From the NCBI RefSeq assembly GCF_900156375.1, contig NZ_FTNK01000012.1, positions 62,001-126,000 of the forward strand: a stretch of DNA of 64,000 nt, given 5' to 3'. Shown in pieces: positions 44,652 through 53,416 of this stretch. Within the stretch, counting starts at the first letter, position 1; the number at the start of each line of letters is the position of its first letter. Both the position numbers and the translations under genes were made by a program. The notes under the pieces are model-generated. The model ran no database searches and was not told where the DNA came from. It saw nothing but the letters and a program-made list of their open reading frames with translations. This stretch comes from Paenibacillus macquariensis. GTDB taxonomy: Bacteria; Bacillota; Bacilli; Paenibacillales; Paenibacillaceae.

Positions 44652-44741
44652 GGGAATAAGCCTCCTCTATCAACCACAATCCAGTTACTTAAAGATAGCT
44701 TATGAATTTATGAAAATAAGTGATCTTTTTCACAGCACAGC

Positions 44742-44783
44742 AAAAAAACGTTACGGATGAGGTTTTCTCTACCGTGACGTTTC
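44742..44783 (-). terminator. Terminator of the 44854 gene
   Basis: A ten-base stem with one mismatch (arms CGTTACGG and CCGTGACG) is followed on the minus strand by a seven-T tract. Confidence 0.75.
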
Positions 44784-44853
44784 ATTTATTGTATGTATTA
44801 AGGTAAAGGGTAACTAGCAGTCAGGTTCCTTTAGAACTCGTAATGATAAATTA

Positions 44854-45390
44854 TTACTTTTCTAAATTAAATTCATCGATTAAGTCGCTAACTTCGTTTA
44901 ATGTTTTATACTGTTCTCTTAAACTTTTGCCTATAATTTTATTTTGAAGATCCAGTGTATTTACAACTTGAGAAACATAAGAGGTATATATTTCAAATTT
45001 ACGTTTCATTTCATCGTTTGACACATCAGCTACGCTGTTACTTAAAGAATAGCCTACGGGTGATGATGACATAGGGGAATTGAACTTATTTATATTATCA
45101 GGAATCTTCACGTACCCACCAACAGAAGCATATTTTTTGGTTAAATTAAAGTTATGATAAATGTTTGCATATGCTCCGACTAGCGAATTAACATAATCTA
45201 CTTTGTCATCTTGATGGTTAATTGCTGTTTCTAAATCTAGAAGCACTTCATTCTGCTGAATAGCATATTGAAGGATAACTCCTTTTTTCATATCAGTATT
45301 TTCTTGATACAACAAATATAAGCACACAATAAAAATAACATTTAAACCAAATGAAATTGAAATCATAAGTTTCCTTTTACTAATTGACAT
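44854..45390 (-). CDS. Membrane-anchored coiled-coil protein, unknown
   Basis: The 178-residue protein has one transmembrane helix near the start (about 8-27), then an acidic helical region with VVNTLDLQNKIIGKSLREQ and a C-terminal EVSDLIDEFNLEK. No family is recognised. ATG 45390 follows GGAGGGA. It sits between the IS remnant and pyrK. Confidence 0.6.
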   Translation of the reverse strand: MSISKRKLMISISFGLNVIFIVCLYLLYQENTDMKKGVILQYAIQQNEVLLDLETAINHQDDKVDYVNSLVGAYANIYHNFNLTKKYASVGGYVKIPDNINKFNSPMSSSPVGYSLSNSVADVSNDEMKRKFEIYTSYVSQVVNTLDLQNKIIGKSLREQYKTLNEVSDLIDEFNLEK

Positions 45391-45446
45391 AACGAATCCC
45401 TCCTAAATAGAGAATGTAATCATAAATGAAATATCTGCCCATTAGT

Positions 45447-45644
45447 TTAGATTGAAAAAGAAGTTTTGCGAAGAGTAGTATTAGTTTCATTTACATTAAA
45501 AAGGCAGAAGGTTACCAGCATATTTTTCTTGTTCGACGTTGTATTCTCATATTCCTTGCTATCTAAGTAACGGAACCAAGCCAAATAATGTTGCAGATAC
45601 TTGGTTGCTACACCATTTAAATGGTAAATCCAGGTTTTGAATCG
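45447..45644 (-). mobile_element. IS1595-type transposase C-terminal remnant
   Basis: The minus-strand frame reads LNGVATKYLQHYLAWFRYLD and then ENTTSNKKNMLVTFCLF before TAA. This is the typical end of IS1595-family transposases (N-G-V-x-T-K-Y-L-x-x-Y-L-x-W-F). About 66 codons remain, with an upstream in-frame TAG at 45645-45647. The N-terminal half and terminal repeats are missing, so it is inactive. Confidence 0.75.
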
Positions 45645-45729
45645 CTATGTTTATAAGGCGAAATACTAATCTATACTTTCTTTAAATAACTACAAATCTT
45701 TAAGCCAGTTAATAGTTTATATGATAAAT

Positions 45730-45762
45730 AGCCTTTAGAATCTCTTCTAAGGCTCTTTTTTT
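45730..45762 (+). terminator. Orphan terminator
   Basis: AGCCTTTAGAA (45730-45740) pairs with TTCTAAGGCT (45745-45754) apart from one bulged base and is followed by a seven-T tract. It may belong to decayed mobile DNA or to an unannotated transcript. Confidence 0.6.
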
Positions 45763-45806
45763 GAGTGAGATAAATCTTTATATACCCACACCTCACATTG
45801 GAATTG

Positions 45807-46829
45807 CTAGAATCCCCTCAAATACGGCTTAGGAATCTGCCCTGAGATATTTAATGCCTGTGCAGCATGTAATGCCCAGTAAGGATCTTTCAGCATCCCT
45901 CGTCCAACAGCGACCAATTCCGCTCTATGATCTTCAATCACTTGATTAGCATCTTCGAACGAATCCAATCTTCCAACCGCAATCACGGGAACATATAGTA
46001 ATGAACGTAAATCTTCAGCTAATTCGACTTGATATCCTTGCCCTGCATTGGGTCCACCATTCGATCCGATAGGTCCCTCTCCACCTGATGATACATGAAA
46101 TAAGTCCACGCCTGCATCTCGATATCGCTCACATATTTTAGCGCAGTACGCTAGATCATAACCACCTTCAACATACTCCATTGCAGATACACGCATAATA
46201 ATAGGCATATCTCCCGGTGTTACTTCCTTCACAGCTCTTACAACTTCTTCTCCGAACAATGCCAGATCGACTCCATATTCATCTTCTCTCTGATTCGTAA
46301 GAGGCGAGTGAAATTGATGGATCAAATACCCATGTGCGCCGTGAATTTCTATCGTGTCGTACCCTGCTTCTACAGCACGTCTAGCAGCATCTTGGAAATG
46401 TTGAACTTGTTCTTTTACTTCTAATGTCGTAAGTGCTCTTGGGGTTTTTGAGCGATCATCAAAGGGTATAGCCGAAGGGGCAACTGGTGGAAGTGCATCT
46501 TGAGCTTTTCTACCCGCATGTCCTAACTGAATCCCAATCTTGGTGCCATAACGATGAACATCTTGAACAATCTCTTGATGTGCAAGGATTTGTTCATCAA
46601 TCCACAACCCTGTATCTTGAAATGTAATACGTCCTTCAGCTTCTACTCCAGTCATTTCTACAATAATGAGACCTACGCCTCCAACAGCACGACTAATATA
46701 ATGGACTTTGTGCCATGCATTCGGAATTCCATCTTCCGCATGAACCGAGTATTGGCACATCGGCGGCATCACAATTCTATTTTTCAATGTCATCCCTTTA
46801 AGTTCGTAAGGTGTAAATAAATCCGTCAT
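45807..46829 (-). CDS. namA: NADPH dehydrogenase NamA (YqjM, old-yellow-enzyme family)
   Basis: The 340-residue flavin enzyme has MPPMCQYS (the YqjM-type Cys and Tyr near residues 26-28), IEIHGAHGYLIHQFHSPLTN with the catalytic His pair, SSGGEGPIGSNGG and VGRGMLKDPYWALHAA. It reduces activated alkenes and nitro compounds with NADPH. ATG 46829 follows GGGAGAAG. It is divergent from the deacetylase gene. Confidence 0.92.
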   Translation of the reverse strand: MTDLFTPYELKGMTLKNRIVMPPMCQYSVHAEDGIPNAWHKVHYISRAVGGVGLIIVEMTGVEAEGRITFQDTGLWIDEQILAHQEIVQDVHRYGTKIGIQLGHAGRKAQDALPPVAPSAIPFDDRSKTPRALTTLEVKEQVQHFQDAARRAVEAGYDTIEIHGAHGYLIHQFHSPLTNQREDEYGVDLALFGEEVVRAVKEVTPGDMPIIMRVSAMEYVEGGYDLAYCAKICERYRDAGVDLFHVSSGGEGPIGSNGGPNAGQGYQVELAEDLRSLLYVPVIAVGRLDSFEDANQVIEDHRAELVAVGRGMLKDPYWALHAAQALNISGQIPKPYLRGF

Positions 46830-46961
46830 CGTCTATCTTCTCCCTTCGCACTCTCCATATCTGTCATTATTATAAACTTTGCAAGCATAATTTCAACACA
46901 CTACGGAAATAACAACAAGGATTGTTCATCGCAGTTTCGATTCGAAGGGAGTCCCTCTTAA

Positions 46962-47819
46962 ATGCTTAAGAAAATAGCCCTATGTTTCATGTTCTCTCTA
47001 ATATTAGGTGTAATCCCCCAAGCTCATACTGAGATACAGGGTACGTCTATTCCTACATTAACGAAGTTATGCCTTGCATCCGATCCTATATTACATAAAC
47101 AACAATCTAAACAGCACGCTAAAGAAGTGAACTCTAACCATCGAAATCAACGAAAGAACAAAGGTCTATCGTTATCACAGCTTTATCGTAAATTCCCAGA
47201 GACGATTGTTACCAAAGGACCTAGAAGCAAAAAAATTGCGCTTACGTTCGATGATGTCCCAGATCCACGGTTCACTCCAGCTGTGTTAAATATACTCTCA
47301 AAATATCATGTGAAAGCTACTTTTTTTGTTGTTGGTAAACGTGCAGAGGAATACCCCGGTCTCGTCGCTCGTATGAAACGCGAAGGTCATGCTATTGGTA
47401 ACCATTCCTATGATCACCCACTATTCACGAAGATACCTTTATCACAATTTCAGAAACAGATTGTAACAACGGATACGATCATACACAATATCGTTGGTTA
47501 CAACCCAAGGCTCATGCGTCCTCCCTATGGAGATATTACCGAAGAACAGCTGAAATGGGCCAAGAAACAAGGCTACAAAATCGTTAACTGGAATGTAGAT
47601 TCTCTCGATTGGAAAGGACTTCGTAAAAATGAAGTGAAGAAGAATATACTCTCCTCTGTAGGTCGTGGTTCAATCATTCTTCAACATGCAGGCGGAGGTG
47701 TCGGATCAGATCTAACTGGCACCATCCAAGCGCTACCGGAAGTCATTCAGAATCTTCGAAAGAAGGGTTATATCTTCGTGACCGTGCCAGAATTATTACG
47801 TATACCTGTAAATAGATAA
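46962..47819 (+). CDS. Polysaccharide deacetylase (NodB domain)
   Basis: The 285-residue secreted enzyme has an N-terminal signal or anchor (ALCFMFSLILGVIPQAH), a basic stretch, and a NodB domain with motif 1 LTFDDVPDP (catalytic Asp-Asp), motif 2 NHSYDHP (His pair), motif 3 RPPYGD, motif 4 NWNVDSLDWKG and motif 5 SIILQHAGG. It should remove acetyl groups from peptidoglycan or exported polysaccharide. ATG 46962 follows GGGAG. Confidence 0.9.
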   Translation: MLKKIALCFMFSLILGVIPQAHTEIQGTSIPTLTKLCLASDPILHKQQSKQHAKEVNSNHRNQRKNKGLSLSQLYRKFPETIVTKGPRSKKIALTFDDVPDPRFTPAVLNILSKYHVKATFFVVGKRAEEYPGLVARMKREGHAIGNHSYDHPLFTKIPLSQFQKQIVTTDTIIHNIVGYNPRLMRPPYGDITEEQLKWAKKQGYKIVNWNVDSLDWKGLRKNEVKKNILSSVGRGSIILQHAGGGVGSDLTGTIQALPEVIQNLRKKGYIFVTVPELLRIPVNR

Positions 47820-47847
47820 AAGGGTTGACTATCATCACAACCCTTCT
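47818..47847 (+). terminator. Hairpin after the deacetylase
   Basis: AAAGGGTTG pairs with CAACCCTT. No T tract follows, so a terminator role is uncertain. Confidence 0.4.
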
Positions 47848-48092
47848 ACATTAGCCATTGAATCTGTCTCTTTCTCTTCGTTGATAAACCAAATGCATCA
47901 CACAATAAAGAATTGTCCAAAACCTTAGATAGAAGTAATGAAAAATATGAAAAATTCACTCAGAGGACAAACAAGTTAATTCTTCGACTACGATCTATCT
48001 TACAGATGTCGAATCTATAGCTTTCCTGCGATTACCCAAGAAATAATAAATGGAAAAGATACGAATTTCCCTGATTCGATGATTAATCATAC

Positions 48093-48404
48093 GTGGTAGC
48101 AACTTCTTCTGAAGCAAAAAGTATCCCTCGAGCTGACTTTACAAAAGTCGTTAAAGGATGGTCACCACATTTCACCAATCAAGCAGTTGAGAAACTTTCT
48201 TTCTTCAATAACCCTGTTTTAGTTATTTGGGGAGCTGATGATAAGAAATTATTCTCTATAGAGTTGGGAAAAAGAGTACGCGCCATTTTTCCAGATGCAC
48301 AATTTGAGGTTGTAGAAAACGTACTAACGTATGTACAAGAAGACCAACCTGAAGAGTTTGCTCATAAACTAATACATTTTATTATCAACACGGCAATTAT
48401 TTAA
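48093..48404 (+). pseudogene. Alpha/beta-hydrolase C-terminal fragment
   Basis: The frame reads ADFTKVVKGWSPHFTNQAVE, NNPVLVIWGADDKKLF, AQFEVVENVLTYVQEDQPEE and HKLIHFIINT, which is the last third of a small alpha/beta hydrolase (the acid-residue region GADDK and a lost catalytic His, as relatives have H near the VENV segment). The nucleophile half is absent; no ribosome site precedes it. It is a decayed scrap. Confidence 0.65.
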
Positions 48405-48544
48405 TATACTTAATTCTTTGTTTGCTTAACTGTTTACATTATTACAATATCATAGAAAATAATCCAGAACCAAAGTTGGTCAGGCCGCAACATATCTTTC
48501 TTCAGAGCCTTCCCCTGTTGTAGTAGGCCACGATTACCAGCACA

Positions 48545-48572
48545 CAAAAAGCCTAGTGAAATCACTAGGCTT
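48545..48572 (-). terminator. Isolated hairpin terminator in decayed region
   Basis: AAGCCTAGTGA pairs with TCACTAGGCTT with a three-base loop; A5 on the plus strand reads as T on the minus strand. No minus-strand gene lies directly upstream. Confidence 0.6.
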
Positions 48573-48685
48573 CTCCCTCCGGATTTACGAAGAGCCTTAA
48601 TTTACTCCTTTAGCCAAACATTAGCTAACCCAATGGCTCTTCTAGTTGCAGCAGAATCTGCTAACGCATTAAGCATGACACCAAG

Positions 48686-48861
48686 ACCTTTGTCACAATT
48701 TCAGAAACAGATTGTAACAACGGATGCGATCATACATTATATCTTTGGTTACAACCCGAGGCTCATACGCCCACCTTATGGAGATATTACCGAAGAACAG
48801 ATGAAATGGCTAAGAAACAAGGCTACAAAATCGTTAATTGGAATGTAGATTCTCTCGATTG
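48686..48861 (+). pseudogene. Partial, frameshifted copy of the deacetylase gene
   Basis: This 176-base segment closely matches 47435-47611, which encodes the RPPYGD and WNVDSLD part of the deacetylase. It has scattered substitutions and one deleted base near 48810, which shifts the frame. Sequence on both sides does not match the deacetylase gene. Confidence 0.85.
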
Positions 48862-49126
48862 CTACATTAGCATCCCCCATAAGACTGGTTACGACTATAC
48901 CACTCTTCATAATCGCTTCTTGTTTTACTCCGAAAAACGCTGGATGCCAAGCATGCGATGGAAGTTCCATTCTCCGGGGGTACAAGTTGTTGCTTTCGAG
49001 CCTTCTGTTGGTCCAGTACCTCCTCCTATCAGCGTAGTAATACCTGAAGATGATTAATAATAACAGGGCAACTCCCTATCTGATCAATCGCCATTAGTCA
49101 TTTACACACTACCGGTCGTATGATGA
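48862..49126 (+). other. Gene-free stretch after the deacetylase fragment
   Basis: I see no convincing gene. Two open frames on the plus strand and one on the minus strand are long but lack ribosome sites and recognisable domains. The following hairpin at 49127-49166 is the terminator of the sugar locus. Confidence 0.5.
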
Positions 49127-49166
49127 AGAAGAACCGCCAGGAGAGCTCTCCCTGGCGGTTCTTTTA
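49127..49166. terminator. Terminator of the sugar-utilisation operon
   Basis: GAACCGCCAGG pairs with CCTGGCGGTTC around an AGAGCTCT loop, and T tracts flank it. It ends the leftward operon that finishes at 49183. Confidence 0.8.
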
Positions 49167-49182
49167 AATAGCTTTGAACTAC

Positions 49183-50352
49183 TCACAGGCTGTCTACGTT
49201 CACCCAAGCTTGAGTGAGAATCGATTGCTCTACAGCTTCAAGCACTTGCTGGCATTTTACGCCGTCATAAAAGTCAGGATAAGTTCTTGTACTGCCTTCC
49301 CGCATGCTCTGAATAATTTCATAAATTAAATGGATAAAAGCATGCTCGTAGCCAATAGTATGTCCCGGAGGCCACCAATTACCGGCGTATTTATGCGCGC
49401 TTTCGGTTGCCAAAATCGTTCGAAAGCCTTGAAGATGGGGTTCGTCTTCCCGAAGAAAAACTTCCAACTCATTCAGCCTTTCCAGATTAAAGCGAATGGC
49501 ACCCTTGCTACCGTAAATTTCAAACGTATTGCCGTTTTTCCATCCCGTTGCAAATCTGCTGGCTTCAAATATACCCAAAGCTCCGTTTTTGAACTGTGCT
49601 AGAAAAGAAGTCGTATCATCTACGGTCACATCCCCATAGTCATCTGACGCAACAGCGGTTAATCCTGTCATCGATGTGGGAATCGGTCGTTGGTTGACAA
49701 ATGTCTTCTGCTGACCGACCACCTTCTCAAAATCCCCGATCAAATACCTTGCAAGATCAACACAGTGTGCATTGAGATCACCATGAGCGCCCGAGCCCGC
49801 ATACTCCTTCTGCAATCGCCAAGCAAGAGGGAATTTGGGGTCAACCAGCCAATCCTGCAAATAGGATGCGCGATAATGATGAATATCACCAATTCTTCCT
49901 TCATCAATCAATTGCTTCGCTAATTGTACCGCAGGCAGATAGCGGTAATTAAAGCATACTGCGTGAACAACACCATTCTCCTCTGCAACCTCTAGCATTT
50001 CCCTCGCATCCTCTAGCGTTAAAGCGAGTGGCTTTTCGCAAAAAACATGCTTTCCTGCTTTAGCGGCAGCAATAATAATCTCCTTATGCGCATTGCTTGG
50101 CGTATTCACATCAATAAGGTCAATATCGTCTCTGATGATCAGGGAACGCCAATCCGTTTCATATTCACTCCAGCCGAACTTTTCCGCTGCTTCTTTCACA
50201 CTCTTCTCATCTCGCCCGCAGATTGCTTTCATCTGAACAGAATGCTCCAAATCGAAGAACATGCCAATATCTTTGTAAGCATGGCTATGGGCTGTACCCA
50301 TGAATTTGTAGCCGACCATCCCAATTCTTAATGGTTTTTTTAAGCCCACCAC
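49183..50352 (-). CDS. Gfo/Idh/MocA oxidoreductase, sugar dehydrogenase type
   Basis: The 389-residue protein has the Rossmann start GMVGYKFMGTAHSHAYKDIG, the catalytic EKPLALT lysine (about 97), and the C-terminal beta-sheet domain with YLQDWLVDP, LAWRLQKEYAGSGAHGDLNAH (the His and Asp region), and FEASRFATG. This sub-pattern is close to what I recall of levoglucosan- or glucoside-3-dehydrogenase-type members, but the substrate is only a hypothesis. It overlaps the isomerase gene by 13 bases. Confidence 0.85.
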   Translation of the reverse strand: MVGLKKPLRIGMVGYKFMGTAHSHAYKDIGMFFDLEHSVQMKAICGRDEKSVKEAAEKFGWSEYETDWRSLIIRDDIDLIDVNTPSNAHKEIIIAAAKAGKHVFCEKPLALTLEDAREMLEVAEENGVVHAVCFNYRYLPAVQLAKQLIDEGRIGDIHHYRASYLQDWLVDPKFPLAWRLQKEYAGSGAHGDLNAHCVDLARYLIGDFEKVVGQQKTFVNQRPIPTSMTGLTAVASDDYGDVTVDDTTSFLAQFKNGALGIFEASRFATGWKNGNTFEIYGSKGAIRFNLERLNELEVFLREDEPHLQGFRTILATESAHKYAGNWWPPGHTIGYEHAFIHLIYEIIQSMREGSTRTYPDFYDGVKCQQVLEAVEQSILTQAWVNVDSL

Positions 50353-51302
50353 ATCTCACCTGCTTTATCGCCAATCATAATCTTGTTCAGAAAATGAACC
50401 GCCTTGGACAACCCTTCTTCCACGGACATCAGACTATCCTCATGCTCGATACTTATTACACCATCGTAACCGGCCTTACGGAGCGTGCTGATTATATTTT
50501 TCCAAACCTTCTCATCAGTACCGTAACCGATTGTTCGAAAAATCCATGAACGTTCCAACTCATTCGAGTAAGGTTTGACATCCAATACACCATTTAATGC
50601 GGTATTTCTACTATCTATACTCGTATCCTTGGCATGCATATGATAGATAGAACTACCGAGCACTTTGATGCACTCAACGGGGTCCATTCCTTGCCAGAAT
50701 AGGTGCGAAGGATCAAAGTTTACACCGATATTATCTCCCGCTTCACGGCGTAAACGCAGTGCAGTTTCCGTATTGTACACCACAAAACCAGGATGAGCTT
50801 CAATGGCAACTCGAACACCGTATTGACGGCAGTAGTCGGATTGGTCCCTCCAGTAAGGAATGACTTTGTTCGTCCATTGCCATTCCAACACTTGAAGAAA
50901 ATCCGGTGGCCAAGGACAAGTTACCCAGGAAGGATATAAAGAGTGCTCAGAGTCTCCGGGACACCCAGAGAAAGTAATGACCGTATCTACTCCAAGAAGA
51001 GCAGCTAGCTTAACCGTATCCCGAAAATCTCTATGGTCGGACTCCGCCTTCTCCTTATTCGGATGTAGTGGATTACCGTGACAGCTAAGAGCGGATATCG
51101 TAAGACCACGCTCAGTAGTTAACCGTTTTATTCGTTCAATCGCGTCTTTATCTTGAAGAAGTTCAGAAGGGGCTAAGTGGGCCTTGCCCACATAGCCTCC
51201 TGTTCCAATTTCTACGGCCTGCAATCCTGCTGCTTGCGCAGTATCCAGTGCCTCTTCCAATTGACGATCACTAAACAATACGGTGAATACCCCTAATTTC
51301 AT
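50340..51302 (-). CDS. Sugar phosphate isomerase/epimerase (AP_endonuc_2 TIM barrel)
   Basis: The 320-residue TIM-barrel protein has EIGTGGYVGKAHL, ALSCHGNPLHPN, TFSGCPGDS, VAIEAHPGFVVYN, GVNFDPSHLFWQG, MHAKDT and ISIEHED, the metal-binding and catalytic positions of the AP endonuclease 2-type sugar isomerase family. It should epimerise or dehydrate the imported sugar. It lies between the binding protein and the dehydrogenase. Confidence 0.88.
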   Translation of the reverse strand: MKLGVFTVLFSDRQLEEALDTAQAAGLQAVEIGTGGYVGKAHLAPSELLQDKDAIERIKRLTTERGLTISALSCHGNPLHPNKEKAESDHRDFRDTVKLAALLGVDTVITFSGCPGDSEHSLYPSWVTCPWPPDFLQVLEWQWTNKVIPYWRDQSDYCRQYGVRVAIEAHPGFVVYNTETALRLRREAGDNIGVNFDPSHLFWQGMDPVECIKVLGSSIYHMHAKDTSIDSRNTALNGVLDVKPYSNELERSWIFRTIGYGTDEKVWKNIISTLRKAGYDGVISIEHEDSLMSVEEGLSKAVHFLNKIMIGDKAGEMWWA

Positions 51303-51324
51303 AGCTACCGTTCCTTTCGATGGC

Positions 51325-52368
51325 TTAATAATTAGCGTCTGCTTTTAGATATTGATCTACATTGGCTGGTGTAATTGGTGTTGCTTCCAAAATAATATGA
51401 TGAGGAACCGATTTCTCCCAGAAACCGTCTAATCCTTCGTTTTGCAATATTTTAACCGCCATGTTGACGCCGGTACCACCCATTGTAGGTGAGTAAGTTA
51501 AAGATACAATGACTTCCGGTAAGCTCTTTTCTTTCATCATTTGATACACTTCTTTCATACCGCCTGAGCTGACAATGAACATATCCTTTTCGCGCTTAGC
51601 ATCACGAATCGCTTGAACGATACCGATCGTCATATCGTCATCCTGAGAATAAACAGCATCAATCTCTTTATTGGCTTGCAAAATGTTCTCCATCGCTTTC
51701 AACGATTTCTCTCTCGTGAAATCACCGGGTTGTGTAGCTATAATCTGTACACCCGGATAATCTTTAATGTAATCACGGAATCCCTTTGATCTCAAATCGG
51801 TAACTGTGGATGGAACACCGGAGATCTCAACCACTTTCCCCTCCGCTTTACCCTTTTTCTTAGTAAGCTCTTCCACCAAATATTTAGCGTCGCCGTAACC
51901 GATGCCGTAGTTATCGCCGCCTACATAAGTACGATAGCTTTCTGTATTAACTGCACGGTCAAGCACGATTAATGGGATGTTTGCTTTCGCTAGTTTTTCA
52001 GCTGCAGGCGTTAAAGCTGCGGACTCCATTGGTAGCATGACTACGGCATCGACTTTTTTCGTAATCAAATCTTCGATATCGGATGTTTGTTTCGCCGGGT
52101 CTTTAGCCGTGTAGAGCAGGTATTTCACATTTGTATGTTTTTCCGCCTCAGCCTTGGCGTTCGCAATCAGTGCGCCCATCCAGCCGTGATCAGCAGCAGG
52201 AAGAGAAATCCCAATGGTATACTCCCCTTTAGCAGCCTGTTGTCCCTCAACTGGCGTGTTCTTGGCTGTTTCAGCAGGCTCGGGTGTACTCGGACTCGTA
52301 CAGCCGGAAAAGATTACAGTACAAACAACAAGCAAGATCACTGGAAATAGTTTCACTTTTTTCAACAT
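51325..52368 (-). CDS. Sugar ABC transporter substrate-binding lipoprotein (RbsB-type)
   Basis: The 347-residue protein has a lipoprotein signal (LLVVCTVIFSGC), then YTIGISLPAADHGWMGALIA, TSDIEDLITKKVDAVVMLP, IPLIVLDRA, VYSQDDDMTIG and a C-terminal region with TPANVDQYL. It delivers a sugar to a RbsAC-type transporter. I start at ATG 52368 after GGAGGG. It is the only binding protein in the locus, which has two ATPase/permease pairs. Confidence 0.9.
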   Translation of the reverse strand: MLKKVKLFPVILLVVCTVIFSGCTSPSTPEPAETAKNTPVEGQQAAKGEYTIGISLPAADHGWMGALIANAKAEAEKHTNVKYLLYTAKDPAKQTSDIEDLITKKVDAVVMLPMESAALTPAAEKLAKANIPLIVLDRAVNTESYRTYVGGDNYGIGYGDAKYLVEELTKKKGKAEGKVVEISGVPSTVTDLRSKGFRDYIKDYPGVQIIATQPGDFTREKSLKAMENILQANKEIDAVYSQDDDMTIGIVQAIRDAKREKDMFIVSSGGMKEVYQMMKEKSLPEVIVSLTYSPTMGGTGVNMAVKILQNEGLDGFWEKSVPHHIILEATPITPANVDQYLKADANY

Positions 52369-52423
52369 GAACTGACCCTCCAATAAATTCGAATTTGTAT
52401 ACGTACGATAAATTCAACCGGAA

Positions 52424-53398
52424 TTAATCACGTTTCTGAAGCAAGACAGCCGCCACGATAATCAGGCCTTTTACCACCCCCTGCAAGTAAGGAGAAATAT
52501 TGAGCAAATTCATAGTATTGCTTAACACTCCCAGAATTAAGACGCCAAACAAGGTACCTAGTATTCGTCCTCTACCTCCAGATAAACTCGCGCCCCCGAT
52601 AATAACTGCAGCAATCGCATCCAGCTCATACATATTCCCTGAGGTTGAAGTGGATATTGAGTTTAAACGGGATGTCTCGATGATAGAGCCTACAGCCGCT
52701 GTAAAACCACAGATCATATAAGATATGATTGTGACACGGAACACCGAAATGGCAGATAAACGAGCTGCTTGCGCATTGCCACCAACTGCATATACATGTC
52801 TTCCATATACCGTCTTCTCAAGCACGATATACGAGAGGAACACCATAATCACAAAAATAATAACCGGGATGGGAATACCAAATACATAGGCGTTGCCGAT
52901 TTTGGCATAGGTCGAATTCAGTCCTGATATAGCGCCCGCATCTGCATAAAATAAAGCTATTGATCGGGCGATTGTCATCATTGCAAGTGTGGCGATGAAC
53001 GCCGTTATTTTTCCATAAGTGACCATTAGTCCATTAATTAAGCCAATAATAAGTCCACACATTAAACCCAACACGATTGAAACCGGAATAGAGGTCGAAT
53101 AAGTCACTTGCGATGCCATGACAACTGTACCTGACATCGCTAATACTGAGCCTACCGACAGGTCGATTCCGCCCAATATAATAACAAACGTCATACCTAA
53201 AGATAGAATACCTACAATGGAAACCTGTCTTAGAACGTTCGTAATATTGGTAATACTCAGGAAATGCTCGCTCAAGATAGAAGCAAAGATGATCAACACA
53301 ATTAGTGCAAAGAGCACGCTGTACTGTTCCCACAAATATTTAAGCCAATTTCTTTCCTTTGTTTGCGTCTTATTTAGTTCTGTAACTGCGTTTGACAT
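52424..53398 (-). CDS. RbsC-type sugar permease, pair 2
   Basis: The 324-residue permease has MTFVIILGGIDLSVGSVLA, GLMVTYGKITAFIATLAMM, TSRLNSISTSTSGNMYELD and ILGTLFGVLILGVLSNTMN. It pairs with the ATPase at 53417-54895, and the binding protein gene lies directly downstream. Confidence 0.9.
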   Translation of the reverse strand: MSNAVTELNKTQTKERNWLKYLWEQYSVLFALIVLIIFASILSEHFLSITNITNVLRQVSIVGILSLGMTFVIILGGIDLSVGSVLAMSGTVVMASQVTYSTSIPVSIVLGLMCGLIIGLINGLMVTYGKITAFIATLAMMTIARSIALFYADAGAISGLNSTYAKIGNAYVFGIPIPVIIFVIMVFLSYIVLEKTVYGRHVYAVGGNAQAARLSAISVFRVTIISYMICGFTAAVGSIIETSRLNSISTSTSGNMYELDAIAAVIIGGASLSGGRGRILGTLFGVLILGVLSNTMNLLNISPYLQGVVKGLIIVAAVLLQKRD

Positions 53399-53416
53399 TC
53401 TTATAAACTCCCTTCT

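Larger units (their letters stand above)
45391..45806. other. Gene-free stretch holding an IS remnant and a terminator
   Basis: The only coding signal is the decayed transposase end at 45447-45644. The hairpin at 45730-45762 reads as a plus-strand terminator with no upstream gene on that strand in this stretch. Confidence 0.6.

Noticed and set aside
48806..49057. Plus-strand frame of 83 codons and a minus-strand frame at 48776-48985
   Set aside because: The first part is the frameshifted deacetylase copy; the rest has no domain or ribosome site.
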